Below are positions 8,070 through 16,726 of a stretch of 64,000 nucleotides of DNA, piece by piece. This DNA is from Bacterioplanoides sp965200585. GTDB lineage: Bacteria > Pseudomonadota > Gammaproteobacteria > Pseudomonadales > Oceanobacteraceae. The notes beneath the pieces were generated by a model. It saw nothing but the letters and a program-made list of their open reading frames with translations, was not told the DNA's origin and searched no databases. Numbering within the stretch: position 1 is the stretch's first letter; each line of letters starts with the position of its first letter. A program made the translations under genes and the position numbers. The stretch is taken from assembly GCF_965200585.1 (NCBI RefSeq), contig NZ_OZ241361.1; one strand, written 5' to 3'.

Positions 8070-9011
8070 ATGAAATTTTTCGCTCAGATAAGCAGTCTTG
8101 TATTCGCTCTCGTCATACTGGCGGGGTGTGCCGCCAAAGTGGCGAACTATGATGCCATCAGCCAGAATGCGGCACGCGATGCTGCGGTTGCGGATGAATC
8201 AGCAGCCCGAACCATTCAACATGCACAATCCAAGCTGGAACTGGGTCGTAGCGAAAAACTGGCATTTTATGCACCCCGCCATCTGAAACTGGCAAGCGAG
8301 CAACTGGCTGAAGCCCAGAACATGCACATCAGCGGCGACCCGGATGGCCCGGTCAAAACCGCTGCAATGCGTTCCATCAAAACACTGGAAGCCGGCCTAC
8401 AAACCAAACAACAGATCCTGACCCGGTTGAAGCCTACACTGGATCACCGGGCTGTTTTGCTGAACATTCGCGCCGATGACTTCTTCCCAACGGACTTTGC
8501 CGGGTTAGAGCAATCTCTGCTTGAACTGATTGATCTGATGGAAGACAACCGCATAGCCGAAGTCACAAAGGAGCAACAACAGTTGCTGGCCCGTATGCAT
8601 CAGGTTGAGGTCAACACCATCGAATACATTCAGCTGCAACCGGTCAAAGATCATCTGCAACGTATTGATAACAAAGGTGGCCCGGACGTGGCCCCCATCA
8701 GCTGGCAAACAGCACAAACTGTACTGCAACAGGCGCAGGCACTGATTGCCAAAACCCCACGTGCCAAAGGCGCCATCGCCAAAGCGACCATCGCCGCCAC
8801 CCGGGCAACACAACATGCCGAAGTGATCACTGATTTAAGCAATGAAATTGCCGAGGCCCGTTCTCAGGAGGCAGAAGCCATTGCCCTGCGTATGGAACGC
8901 TGGCTGTATCGTATCAGTGTGGCGCTACAGCATGATGATATTCGCCACCAAACTCTGTCTGATCAGGCGAGCGAATACGCCGCTGCCATCAAGGCGTTAA
9001 GCCATCAATAA
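8070..9011 (+). CDS. Predicted lipoprotein, helical, DUF4398-like N-terminal half
   Basis: 313 residues. The signal peptide ends in the lipobox LAGC (C20), so the protein should be acylated; the residue after Cys is Ala, which favours the outer membrane. The rest is almost all alpha-helical and Ala/Gln/Glu-rich. The segment AQSKLELGRSEKLAFYAPRH and following LKLASEQLAEAQ resemble DUF4398-type helices of envelope lipoproteins. No OmpA-like peptidoglycan-binding domain follows. Function unknown. The 260 bases upstream hold no gene. Confidence 0.8.
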   Translation: MKFFAQISSLVFALVILAGCAAKVANYDAISQNAARDAAVADESAARTIQHAQSKLELGRSEKLAFYAPRHLKLASEQLAEAQNMHISGDPDGPVKTAAMRSIKTLEAGLQTKQQILTRLKPTLDHRAVLLNIRADDFFPTDFAGLEQSLLELIDLMEDNRIAEVTKEQQQLLARMHQVEVNTIEYIQLQPVKDHLQRIDNKGGPDVAPISWQTAQTVLQQAQALIAKTPRAKGAIAKATIAATRATQHAEVITDLSNEIAEARSQEAEAIALRMERWLYRISVALQHDDIRHQTLSDQASEYAAAIKALSHQ

Positions 9012-9025
9012 GCCTTAACGGGTCG

Positions 9026-9060
9026 GGGCTGGGGCATGACAAAATCAGTCAACCCAGCCC
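9026..9060 (+). other. Hairpin downstream of the lipoprotein gene
   Basis: GGGCTGGG (9026-9033) pairs with CCCAGCCC (9053-9060), with a smaller TGAC/GTCA stem inside. It begins 15 bases after the stop codon and has no T-run. Confidence 0.5.
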
Positions 9061-9100
9061 GATTACGATTGGTCAAAAAGTAGCAATCCCTCCCTTATAA

Positions 9101-9123
9101 GCCGTATAATACGGCGCTTTTTT
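9101..9123 (+). terminator. Terminator-like hairpin upstream of miaB; also contains TATAAT
   Basis: GCCGTATAATACGGC is an inverted repeat followed by GCTTTTTT, the shape of an intrinsic terminator. The loop and inner stem spell TATAAT (9105-9110), so this may instead be, or also be, a promoter -10 box for miaB. The sequence alone does not decide. Confidence 0.5.
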
Positions 9124-9180
9124 CAGCACCATTCAAGATTGTAAGCCAGCTGAAACCAGCAAGACCGACATTAGCAAATC

Positions 9181-10542
9181 ATGAGCACACGAATGACAGA
9201 AAAAGCAAAAAAGCTGTTTATCAAAACCCACGGTTGCCAGATGAATGAATACGACTCTGCGCGTATGGCCGATATGCTGGGTGAAAGCCACAAAATGGAA
9301 CTGACGGATAACCCGGAAGAAGCCGATGTGATTCTGTTAAACACCTGCTCAATTCGTGAAAAGGCCCAGGAAAAAGTATTCCATGAATTAGGTCGCTGGC
9401 GTCCGCTGAAAAACGCCAACCCGGATCTGAAAATTGGCGTTGGTGGTTGTGTTGCTTCTCAGGAAGGTGACGCCATCATGAAGCGTGCACCGTTTGTCGA
9501 TATGGTGTTTGGCCCACAAACCCTGCACCGTGTGCCTGAGATGGTCGACAAGGCCAGCAATGCAATCAAAATTGTTGATGTCACCTTCCCGGAAATTGAG
9601 AAGTTTGACCACCTGCCACAACCCAAAGTGGAAGGTTGCTCTGCGTTTGTATCCATTATGGAGGGCTGCTCAAAGTACTGTACCTTCTGCGTGGTTCCTT
9701 ATACCCGGGGTGAAGAAGTCAGCCGTCCATTGGCCGATGTACTGGTTGAAGTCCAGTCTCTGGCCGACCAGGGTGTACGTGAAGTAAACCTGTTAGGGCA
9801 AAACGTAAACGCTTATCGCGGTGATACCGCAGACGGTGATATTGCCGACCTGGCTGAACTGATTACTCAGGTAGCGGATATTGACGGCATCGACCGTATT
9901 CGTTTCACCACCTCACACCCACTGGAATTCAGCAACAGTCTGATTGATGTGTATGCTGAAGTCCCTGAGCTGGTCAGCCATATTCACCTGCCGGTACAAA
10001 GTGGCTCAAACCGCATTCTGGCTGCCATGAAACGCGGCCATGAAATTGATATCTACATCGACAAAATCCAGCGTTTACGTGCTCTGCGCCCGGATATTTC
10101 GATTTCTTCTGACTTTATTGTTGGCTTCCCAGGTGAAACGCTGGAAGACTTCGAAGACACCATGAAACTGATTGAACAGATTGGTTTCGATACCTCATTC
10201 AGTTTTGTCTACAGCGCCCGCCCGGGGACTCCGGCATCGGACCTGGAAGATGACACACCGGAATCACTGAAAAAAGAACGTCTACGGATTCTGCAAGCCC
10301 GTATTGTTCAGCATGCCCAACAAATCAGCCGTCGTATGGTCGGCAAAGAAGAAACCATTCTGGTTACCGGCGTATCAAAGAAAGACCCGGGCGAACTGCA
10401 GGGCCGTACCGAAAACAACCGCGTAGTGAACTTCCGTCATCACGATCACGACCTGATTGGCAAATTCGTCAAAGTCAGCATTGAAGACGCTTACCCGAAC
10501 AGCTTGCGTGGCATTGTGATTAACCCGGAGCTGGCATATTAA
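9181..10542 (+). CDS. miaB: tRNA-2-methylthio-N6-dimethylallyladenosine synthase MiaB
   Basis: Radical-SAM methylthiotransferase that modifies A37 of tRNAs reading UNN codons. The 453-aa protein has the N-terminal UPF0004 domain (FIKTHGCQMNEYDS, NTCSIREKA, GGCVASQEGD, supplying the auxiliary cluster cysteines), the radical-SAM motif CSKYCTFC near residues 160-167 and a C-terminal TRAM domain. An ATG at 9193 is an alternative start. The stop overlaps the ybeZ start (TAATGG), so the group is probably an operon through corC. Confidence 0.95.
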   Translation: MSTRMTEKAKKLFIKTHGCQMNEYDSARMADMLGESHKMELTDNPEEADVILLNTCSIREKAQEKVFHELGRWRPLKNANPDLKIGVGGCVASQEGDAIMKRAPFVDMVFGPQTLHRVPEMVDKASNAIKIVDVTFPEIEKFDHLPQPKVEGCSAFVSIMEGCSKYCTFCVVPYTRGEEVSRPLADVLVEVQSLADQGVREVNLLGQNVNAYRGDTADGDIADLAELITQVADIDGIDRIRFTTSHPLEFSNSLIDVYAEVPELVSHIHLPVQSGSNRILAAMKRGHEIDIYIDKIQRLRALRPDISISSDFIVGFPGETLEDFEDTMKLIEQIGFDTSFSFVYSARPGTPASDLEDDTPESLKKERLRILQARIVQHAQQISRRMVGKEETILVTGVSKKDPGELQGRTENNRVVNFRHHDHDLIGKFVKVSIEDAYPNSLRGIVINPELAY

Positions 10543-11621
10543 TGGCAACTGAAACGCACGAACCGGTTAATGAGTCCAATGAGACCGCCACGGCGACTAA
10601 AAATGTGCACAGCACCCGCTTTACCTTAGAACCGGATGATGCCCTGCGCTTAGCCAATTTGTGCGGCAACCTGGACAGTCATATTCGCCAGATTGCCGAT
10701 CATTTCCAGCTGACCATCTATAACCGTGGTGCTCAGTTTAAGCTGGAAGGCAGCCCCAAAGCCTCTAAACGTGCGGCGCATCTGATTCAACGTCTGTACA
10801 AAGAGACCCATAACGGCACCGATATCACACCGGATCTGATTCATTTATTTCTGCAGGAAGACGCCGCCGAAGCGGCCTACGCTCAGGTTAAGAAAGGCCA
10901 GCAATCTGGTGTGATTAAAACGCCGCAAGCCTTGATCAAACCACGCGGCCCTCACCAGCTGGAATATCTGGAACGAGTCCGCCAATACGATATCAACTTT
11001 GGTATCGGCCCGGCAGGTACCGGTAAAACCTTCCTGGCGGTTGCCGCTGCGGTTGAATCACTGATGCGTGACGAAGTGAAACGCATCCTGCTGGTACGCC
11101 CGGCGGTGGAAGCCGGTGAAAAACTGGGCTTTTTACCCGGTGATCTGGCGCAGAAGATTGATCCGTATTTGCGCCCGCTTTACGACGCCCTGTATGAAAT
11201 GCTCGGCTTTGAGCAGGTCAGTAAACTGATGGAGCGCAACGTGATTGAAGTGGCTCCTCTGGCCTATATGCGTGGTCGTACTCTGAGCCATTCGTTTGTG
11301 ATTCTGGATGAAAGCCAGAACACCACCAAAGAGCAGATGAAGATGTTTCTGACCCGGGTGGGTTTTGGCTCCAAAGCGGTGATCACCGGTGACGTGACTC
11401 AGGTGGATTTGCCCCGTGGCGTCTATTCCGGTCTGAAACACGGTTTAAGTGTGCTCGATGGCGTTGATGGCATTGGTGTGACCCGCTTTAACAATCAGGA
11501 CGTGGTGCGTCACCCATTGGTTCAGAAAATCGTCGATGCTTACGACAAGCATGACGAACTGGAAAAGCAGGAAGAGCGTGAACGTCGTCAACAACGCAGA
11601 AACGAGCAGGCCGATGACTGA
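10542..11621 (+). CDS. ybeZ: PhoH-like ATPase YbeZ
   Basis: P-loop protein of the PhoH family, encoded next to the YbeY endoribonuclease and thought to act with it in RNA metabolism. The 359-aa product has Walker A GPAGTGKT at residues 156-163, Walker B SFVILDESQN near residue 250, and the motif FLTRVGFGSKAVITGD. The C-terminal tail is charged (ERERRQQRRNEQ). The start shares a base with the miaB stop and the end overlaps ybeY by 8 bases. Confidence 0.93.
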   Translation: MATETHEPVNESNETATATKNVHSTRFTLEPDDALRLANLCGNLDSHIRQIADHFQLTIYNRGAQFKLEGSPKASKRAAHLIQRLYKETHNGTDITPDLIHLFLQEDAAEAAYAQVKKGQQSGVIKTPQALIKPRGPHQLEYLERVRQYDINFGIGPAGTGKTFLAVAAAVESLMRDEVKRILLVRPAVEAGEKLGFLPGDLAQKIDPYLRPLYDALYEMLGFEQVSKLMERNVIEVAPLAYMRGRTLSHSFVILDESQNTTKEQMKMFLTRVGFGSKAVITGDVTQVDLPRGVYSGLKHGLSVLDGVDGIGVTRFNNQDVVRHPLVQKIVDAYDKHDELEKQEERERRQQRRNEQADD

Positions 11622-12138
11622 TTCCAGCATGTCTGAGAGTGAAATGGATCTGTTTGTGGATGTGCAGATTGCCGATGACATCATCGACCATCCTGCTCTG
11701 CCGGATGAAGCATCTCTGACTCAATGGGCCAGTGCTGCATTAGACGGCCGCTGCCGTTTTGACGAACCGGAACTGACCATTCGCCTGGTGGATAACCCGG
11801 AAAGCCAGCAGCTCAACCATGAGTATCGCGGCAAAAACAAACCGACCAATGTGTTGTCGTTTCCGTTTGAAGCACCGCCGGAAGTGCCGATTCCCCTACT
11901 GGGTGACCTGATCATTGCCGTTCCCGTGGTGGAGCAGGAAGCGCAGGAACAACACAAAACCAGCCGGGCACACTGGGCACATATGGTGGTTCATGGCTGC
12001 TTGCATTTATTGGGTTACGACCATATAAAGGACGATGAAGCCGAAATAATGGAGAATCTGGAGCGCCAGATTCTCGCTGAGCTGGGATTCGACGACCCAT
12101 ATTCTGAGGATCATGGTATCCCTAACACCGAGTCATAA
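11614..12138 (+). CDS. ybeY: Endoribonuclease YbeY
   Basis: Zinc-dependent RNase needed for 16S rRNA maturation and ribosome quality control. The 174-aa protein carries the metal motif H127-GCL-H131-LLGY-DH137, preceded by KPTNVLSFPFE and LLGDLIIA. I chose ATG 11614 (MTDSSMSESEMDL), which overlaps the ybeZ stop by 8 bases; longer in-frame versions would run far into ybeZ. The acidic tail after residue 160 is longer than in E. coli. Confidence 0.93.
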   Translation: MTDSSMSESEMDLFVDVQIADDIIDHPALPDEASLTQWASAALDGRCRFDEPELTIRLVDNPESQQLNHEYRGKNKPTNVLSFPFEAPPEVPIPLLGDLIIAVPVVEQEAQEQHKTSRAHWAHMVVHGCLHLLGYDHIKDDEAEIMENLERQILAELGFDDPYSEDHGIPNTES

Positions 12139-12144
12139 ACATCT

Positions 12145-12990
12145 ATGAGCGAAGACCGATCGAGCAGCCAGCAGAAAAGCTGGCTGGAAAAACTCACCGA
12201 TTTATTCTCTGACGACCCCCAAAGTCGTCAGGACATTAAAGACATTGTTCGCGAAGCTGCTCAACGCAGCATTGTCGATAACGAAACATTAGCGATTCTG
12301 GAAGGTGCCCTGCAGGTTTCTGAAATGCAGGTGCGCGATATTATGATCCCGCGTTCGCAGATGATTTCCATCAACCTGAACGACTCCCTGAAAGATTATT
12401 TACCACGGATTATCGAATCCGCACACTCGCGTTTTCCGGTGATGGGCGACGACCAGGATGAAGTTCTGGGAATTTTACTCGCCAAAGACCTGCTGCCATT
12501 AATTCTTAATGAAAACCGTGAAGACTTCCGCCTGAAGGAAGTGTTGAGACCAACGACCTTTGTTCCGGAGAGCAAACGTCTGAATGTCTTGCTGCAGGAG
12601 TTTCGTGCCACCCGCAACCATATGGCGATTGTGGTGGACGAATTTGGCGGCGTTGCCGGTTTAGTCACCATTGAAGACGTACTGGAACAGATCGTTGGTG
12701 AAATCGAAGACGAGCATGACTTCGACGAAGACGACAGCATGATTAAAGAAGTTGAAGAAGGCATTACCATGGTGAAAGCCCTGACTTCGATCGACGACTT
12801 TAATGAGCACTTCAACACTCGTTTTGCCGATCAGGATTTCGATACCATTGGTGGCATTGTGGTGCATCACTTCGGTCGTGTGCCGGAGTGTGATGAACAC
12901 ATCCTGATTGATCAATGGAAGTTTAAAGTGGTGAATGGCACCAGCCGTCAGATTAATCTGTTGGAAGTAACGCCTGTTACAGAATCCTGA
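12145..12990 (+). CDS. corC: CBS-domain protein CorC/YbeX
   Basis: 281 residues: a leader (KSWLEKLTDLFSDDPQSRQDI), two CBS domains (from VRDIMIPRSQMISI and from LKEVLRPTTFVPESK) and a C-terminal CorC/HlyC domain (ITMVKALTSIDDFNEHFNT, DTIGGIVVHHFGRVP). This family is linked to magnesium and cobalt efflux and to the ybeZYX-lnt locus. The start is 6 bases after ybeY. A strong hairpin separates it from lnt. Confidence 0.92.
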   Translation: MSEDRSSSQQKSWLEKLTDLFSDDPQSRQDIKDIVREAAQRSIVDNETLAILEGALQVSEMQVRDIMIPRSQMISINLNDSLKDYLPRIIESAHSRFPVMGDDQDEVLGILLAKDLLPLILNENREDFRLKEVLRPTTFVPESKRLNVLLQEFRATRNHMAIVVDEFGGVAGLVTIEDVLEQIVGEIEDEHDFDEDDSMIKEVEEGITMVKALTSIDDFNEHFNTRFADQDFDTIGGIVVHHFGRVPECDEHILIDQWKFKVVNGTSRQINLLEVTPVTES

Positions 12991-13030
12991 ACAGATTAGC
13001 GAATTGCCACACGACGGAATAATAAATAAC

Positions 13031-13055
13031 GAAGGCAGTGTTCGTCACTGCCTTC
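13031..13055 (+). terminator. Perfect 10-bp hairpin between corC and lnt
   Basis: GAAGGCAGTG, loop TTCGT, CACTGCCTTC. No T-run follows, so partial termination or transcript protection is more likely than strong termination. Confidence 0.55.
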
Positions 13056-13087
13056 ACACTCTCATTCTCTAACTCAGGGTTGCGCTG

Positions 13088-14653
13088 ATGATGTCGCAGT
13101 TACGCAGCTATTTCTCTTCAGTTCCAACGTCTCGGCCATGGGTTTCAGCCCTGATATTATGGCTTGCCGGTGCGCTTTTTCCGCTGGCATTAGCCCCCTT
13201 GTTCTGGTGGCCGGTTGGCCTGCTCAGTATTGCGGTATTTGTTTATGCCGTCTGGCATAGTGAAACAACCCGGCAAGCATTCTGGCGAACCTGGTGGTTC
13301 AGTTTTGGTAAGTTCTCGACTGGTATATCGTGGATCTACGTCAGCATGCACGATCATGGTGGTACCCCAGCGCTGCTGGCGGTTCTGCTGATTGGGCTGT
13401 TTGCCGGATTTATTGCCACCTTTCCGGCCTTCTGGTTTGCCCTGCGACAGAAATATTTCGCTCGCCATCTGGCGTGGCTCACCATCCCGGTATTCTGGTT
13501 TTTACACGAATGGTTCCGCAGTTGGTTTATGACAGGCTTTCCCTGGTTATTTGCCGGTGACGCTCACCTCTTCAGTTGGTTATCCGGCTGGGCTCCGATT
13601 ATTGGCAGCTATGGATTATCGGTTCTGGCAGTACTCAGTCTGACAACCCTGTATCAAAGCTGGCAGAAACGCCAGCCGCTCTATCTGCTGGTATTACTGT
13701 TATGGCCGGCTGGCTGGCTGCTGCAGGATGTTGAATGGACTGAAAAATCCGGCGAGCTCACTGTTGCAGCGGTACAGGGCAATGTGGATCAGGATAAAAA
13801 ATGGCTGCGGGAAATGGTCAGCCCAACCATTAACGATTACTACAACCAAACTCGCGAACACTGGAATGCTGATTTAATTTTATGGCCGGAAACCGCCGTG
13901 ACCTTATTTCTTGATCAGTTCCAGCCTTATTTTGATGTCTTTGCCCGGGAAGCTGAACAACAACACAGCACTCTGATTACCGGTATTCCTTATCGTCACC
14001 CACAAGGCACTCCACAGGCCGGTGAGTTTCATAACAGCATCGTGGCACGCGGCTATGGTGAAGGTATTTATCATAAACAACAGCTGGTTCCTTTTGGTGA
14101 GTTCGTACCGTTACAAGAATTTATTCGTGGGTTAATTCCGTTTTTTGATCTGGAAATGTCGAGCTTTCTGCATGGTGAAGCTGATCAGACGTTAATCAAG
14201 GTTGGCAAATATCACTCTGAAGAACACGAGCAACTGTTTTTAGTCGCTCCTTATATTTGTTATGAAATTGCCTACCCACAACTGGTCAGCCATATGGCTA
14301 AAGAAGCGGATATGTTGATCACCGTCAGTAACGACGCCTGGTTTGGCGACTCTTTAGGGCCAAAACAACATATGGCTCTGGCACAAATGCGCTCACTGGA
14401 AACCCAGCGCTATTTATTACGGGCGACCAATACCGGTATTACCGCGCTGGTGAACCACAAGGGAGAAATTGTCGACAAGCTGCCGGTTAAACAACAAGCA
14501 ACCTTAACCGGCGTGGCAGAAATGCGTCAGGGCCAAACTCCCTATATGCAACTGGGATTGTGGCCGCTGTTTATTTTCAGTGGATTGGTTTTACTAATGG
14601 CACGCGTTCTGGTGGTGCGTCAGGGCCAGCCAGAACCTGCTGCCAACTTCTGA
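13088..14653 (+). CDS. lnt: Apolipoprotein N-acyltransferase
   Basis: Inner-membrane enzyme that adds the third acyl chain to lipoproteins, the step before Lol sorting. The 521-aa protein has several N-terminal membrane segments (about residues 18-210), a nitrilase-like periplasmic domain and a C-terminal membrane segment. The catalytic triad is visible: E268 in LILWPETA, K330 in YHKQQLVPFGEF and C391 in YICYEIAYP. Starts at 13088 and 13091 are equally possible. The last 77 bases overlap the 3' end of the GntR-type gene on the other strand. Confidence 0.95.
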   Translation: MMSQLRSYFSSVPTSRPWVSALILWLAGALFPLALAPLFWWPVGLLSIAVFVYAVWHSETTRQAFWRTWWFSFGKFSTGISWIYVSMHDHGGTPALLAVLLIGLFAGFIATFPAFWFALRQKYFARHLAWLTIPVFWFLHEWFRSWFMTGFPWLFAGDAHLFSWLSGWAPIIGSYGLSVLAVLSLTTLYQSWQKRQPLYLLVLLLWPAGWLLQDVEWTEKSGELTVAAVQGNVDQDKKWLREMVSPTINDYYNQTREHWNADLILWPETAVTLFLDQFQPYFDVFAREAEQQHSTLITGIPYRHPQGTPQAGEFHNSIVARGYGEGIYHKQQLVPFGEFVPLQEFIRGLIPFFDLEMSSFLHGEADQTLIKVGKYHSEEHEQLFLVAPYICYEIAYPQLVSHMAKEADMLITVSNDAWFGDSLGPKQHMALAQMRSLETQRYLLRATNTGITALVNHKGEIVDKLPVKQQATLTGVAEMRQGQTPYMQLGLWPLFIFSGLVLLMARVLVVRQGQPEPAANF

Positions 14654-15443
14654 TATTGCGATCATTCTTTAACGGCGAACTGGATAATCTCGGGTTCGCT
14701 GAAATGCTGCGCAGATGCTCGTATAACGGTTGTGTCAGCTGCTCAATATAGGCCAGATATTCAGCGATCAGAACATCAATGTTCTCTTCCATCTTGCGCG
14801 CTTTCATCAACATCCCTACCTGAAATGACAGATGTTTTTTCACCGTGATCAACTCGAACAGTTTTTCAGTCAGTAATAAACGAATACGGCGGGAACTGTT
14901 CGCGGAAGCCTGTAACACCAGATTACCGGTAGCGGCCATCAGAGCATCAATATAAGCAACATCCATTTGTGCCAGCGTTTTCAGATCTTCCCCCTGCTCC
15001 AGAGCCTGATACATATCCTGAATCATGGTCAGCAGGCGGTTGTCATTTTCAATTGTGGTCTCACCGGATCTGGCGGCGGCCAGACGCTTCTCCAGCGCCA
15101 GCTTAATCGCTGTTGGAATAGCCCGGTTAAATAACTCAAGCCCTGATAATAAGAAATCTCCGCCTAATTCCAGCTCCGGAATCCGATAAAGGTTATCCAT
15201 AAAGTCCAGCCCCATATCACGATTCATATCGCAGATACGAATACCGGAACCCTGCACACTGTGTACGGCATTCATCCGCCCCAGTGTTCTCAGTGCCATC
15301 CGTAGAGAAGTTCGATCAACAGAAAGTAATTCAGCCAGTTGCCTTTCTGGTGGTAACTTATCACCGGCTTTTAGCTCGCCGGTAAAGATCAGGGCAATAA
15401 ACAGATCAGCAATCTGATCTGGAAGTGTTTTTGCCATTGTCAT
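14577..15443 (-). CDS. GntR-family (FadR-type) transcriptional regulator
   Basis: 288 residues. The N-terminal winged helix is typical: GELKAGDKLPPERQLAELLSVDRTSLRMALRTLGRMNAV followed by a wing with QGSG. The C-terminal helical domain has the FadR-like pattern DVAYIDALMAATGN, but lacks the histidines of metal-binding FCD domains, so a fatty-acyl-CoA-type or metal-free ligand is more likely (inference). The last 25 or so residues are encoded opposite the end of lnt and look non-conserved. A possible second start is at 15437. Target genes cannot be told. Confidence 0.85.
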   Translation of the reverse strand: MTMAKTLPDQIADLFIALIFTGELKAGDKLPPERQLAELLSVDRTSLRMALRTLGRMNAVHSVQGSGIRICDMNRDMGLDFMDNLYRIPELELGGDFLLSGLELFNRAIPTAIKLALEKRLAAARSGETTIENDNRLLTMIQDMYQALEQGEDLKTLAQMDVAYIDALMAATGNLVLQASANSSRRIRLLLTEKLFELITVKKHLSFQVGMLMKARKMEENIDVLIAEYLAYIEQLTQPLYEHLRSISANPRLSSSPLKNDRNIRSWQQVLAGPDAPPERVPLVKPIH

Positions 15444-15598
15444 TATTCTTTATAAGTGAGATGTATTTTTTATTATTACTTAGAGCCCGTTATCAGACCC
15501 TGACTGAGTGTCACTAAATTACCCTATGAAAGCAAGCGACTGATACAATTGTGGCTTATTAATCAACCCTTCATCTCAGCGAACGGATCGGATTGTTC

Positions 15599-15964
15599 AT
15601 GGCTAAATTATTATTTCGTTTAAACGGTGTATCGGAGGAAGAAGCCGACCAGATTCGTGAGCTGCTGGAACAGCATGATGTGGATTTTTATGAAACTCAC
15701 GCAGGCCGCTGGGGTATTTCGTTAGCGGCTATCTGGTTAAGAAATAACGAAGAATTCGACGAGGTGCGTCAGCTTATTCTGGAGAGTCAGCAACAGCGCC
15801 AGATTACATTACGCGCAGAATTTGAAGAAAAACTGCGCAACGGTGATATTCAGCCCTGGCCACAACGATTACTACAAAGACCTACCGACTTTATCGCGGT
15901 TGCCTTGGGTATCGGATTTATTATTGCCCTGATGCTATGGCCATTTCTGACGATATTTGAATAA
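15599..15964 (+). CDS. DUF6164-like small membrane protein
   Basis: 121 residues from ATG 15599 (MAKLLFRLNGVSEEEADQIR); a TTG two codons earlier is also in frame. The N-terminal part (LLEQHDVDFYETHAGRWGISLAAIWLRN) resembles a ferredoxin-like fold seen in proteins annotated DUF6164. One membrane helix near the C terminus (FIAVALGIGFIIALMLWPFL) would anchor it to the inner membrane. Function unknown. It converges with mutT. Confidence 0.8.
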   Translation: MAKLLFRLNGVSEEEADQIRELLEQHDVDFYETHAGRWGISLAAIWLRNNEEFDEVRQLILESQQQRQITLRAEFEEKLRNGDIQPWPQRLLQRPTDFIAVALGIGFIIALMLWPFLTIFE

Positions 15965-15999
15965 CCAGCGCAACAAGCCAGAAAGCTCAATCAAAGGTC

Positions 16000-16410
16000 T
16001 TAACTCAGACGCTGTATAATGGCATCGAGGATTGGTTGATTAGCGGCCGGAAACTGAAAATCAGCCAACTGATGGGCTTTCACCCAGCGTACTTCCTGCC
16101 CCTCTGCGCCGTGGGCTAACAAGGCATCGTTCACACCCACTTCAACCCAGTACACATCGAGAAAGACTTTTTTATCCGGGTATTCAAACGGAATCTGCAT
16201 CAGCTCCGCCATATTATTTTCTGCGGTTGGTAACGCGACTTCTTCATCGAGCTCCCTTACCAACGCTGCTGTAACCGTTTCACCGGATTCAACCTTTCCG
16301 CCTGGAAACTCCCACAAGCCACCCTGATGTTTATCATCTGGGCGTTTGGCAATTAATACTTCGGCGTCATTAACAACAGCCACAGCGACTGCAACATGGA
16401 CTTCTTTCAT
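16000..16410 (-). CDS. mutT: Nudix hydrolase MutT (8-oxo-dGTP diphosphatase)
   Basis: 136 residues from ATG 16410 (MKEVHVAVAVAVV); a TTG five codons upstream is the alternative. The Nudix box reads GKVESGETVTAALVRELDEE, with all acidic metal ligands present but Ala in place of the last Gly. The context FPGGKVE and WEFPGGK is MutT-like. MutT cleans 8-oxo-dGTP from the nucleotide pool. It follows argJ and secA on the same strand, as in related genomes, but is separated from argJ by two hairpin repeats. Confidence 0.88.
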   Translation of the reverse strand: MKEVHVAVAVAVVNDAEVLIAKRPDDKHQGGLWEFPGGKVESGETVTAALVRELDEEVALPTAENNMAELMQIPFEYPDKKVFLDVYWVEVGVNDALLAHGAEGQEVRWVKAHQLADFQFPAANQPILDAIIQRLS

Positions 16411-16438
16411 AATCCGATTGTTCAATTACAGAGCATTA

Positions 16439-16536
16439 AAACACAGTTATTTTTAGCCGCCGGATCGGACAGCACATCCATGTGCTGACGATCCTACCGA
16501 AACATCCTGTTTCTGCTTTTAAAAATAACTCTGTTT
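16439..16536. repeat. Long-hairpin repeat, copy 1
   Basis: Outer arms 16439-16455 and 16520-16536 are complementary at 16 of 17 positions and end in TTTTTA / TAAAAA. Inside are two short palindromes: CAGCACAT-CC-ATGTGCTG (16470-16487) and GAAACA-TCC-TGTTTC (16499-16513). The core aligns closely with the copy between bioC and bioD (53224-53322): both have AGCCGCC, CACATCCAT, CTACCG and ACATCCTGTT in the same order. The outer arms are unrelated between copies. Confidence 0.8.
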
Positions 16537-16603
16537 CAATACTTAGTTAATTTCGATCCGACACTGTTACTATCGGCATGGGTCTAAATAAAGGCAATCA
16601 GCG

Positions 16604-16712
16604 GGTTAATTGGGATACTTTTCTAAAACAGCAACAGGATGTTGCGTGCCCATCACCAGAGCCATGGATGGCGATTGTGATGGGTGTGGAAGAAAAGCTA
16701 TCCCGATTAGCC
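16604..16712. repeat. Long-hairpin repeat, copy 2, opposite orientation to copy 1
   Basis: Outer arms 16604-16624 (GGTTAATTGGGATACTTTTCT) and 16691-16712 pair over about 20 bases with two G-T pairs and one bulge. Inside are GCAACA-GGA-TGTTGC (16631-16645) and an 8-bp stem CCCATCAC/GTGATGGG (16649-16656 with 16677-16684) enclosing GCCATGGATGGC. Together with copy 1 it fills most of the 316-base space between mutT and argJ. Confidence 0.75.
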
Positions 16713-16726
16713 AGACATATTATTAA

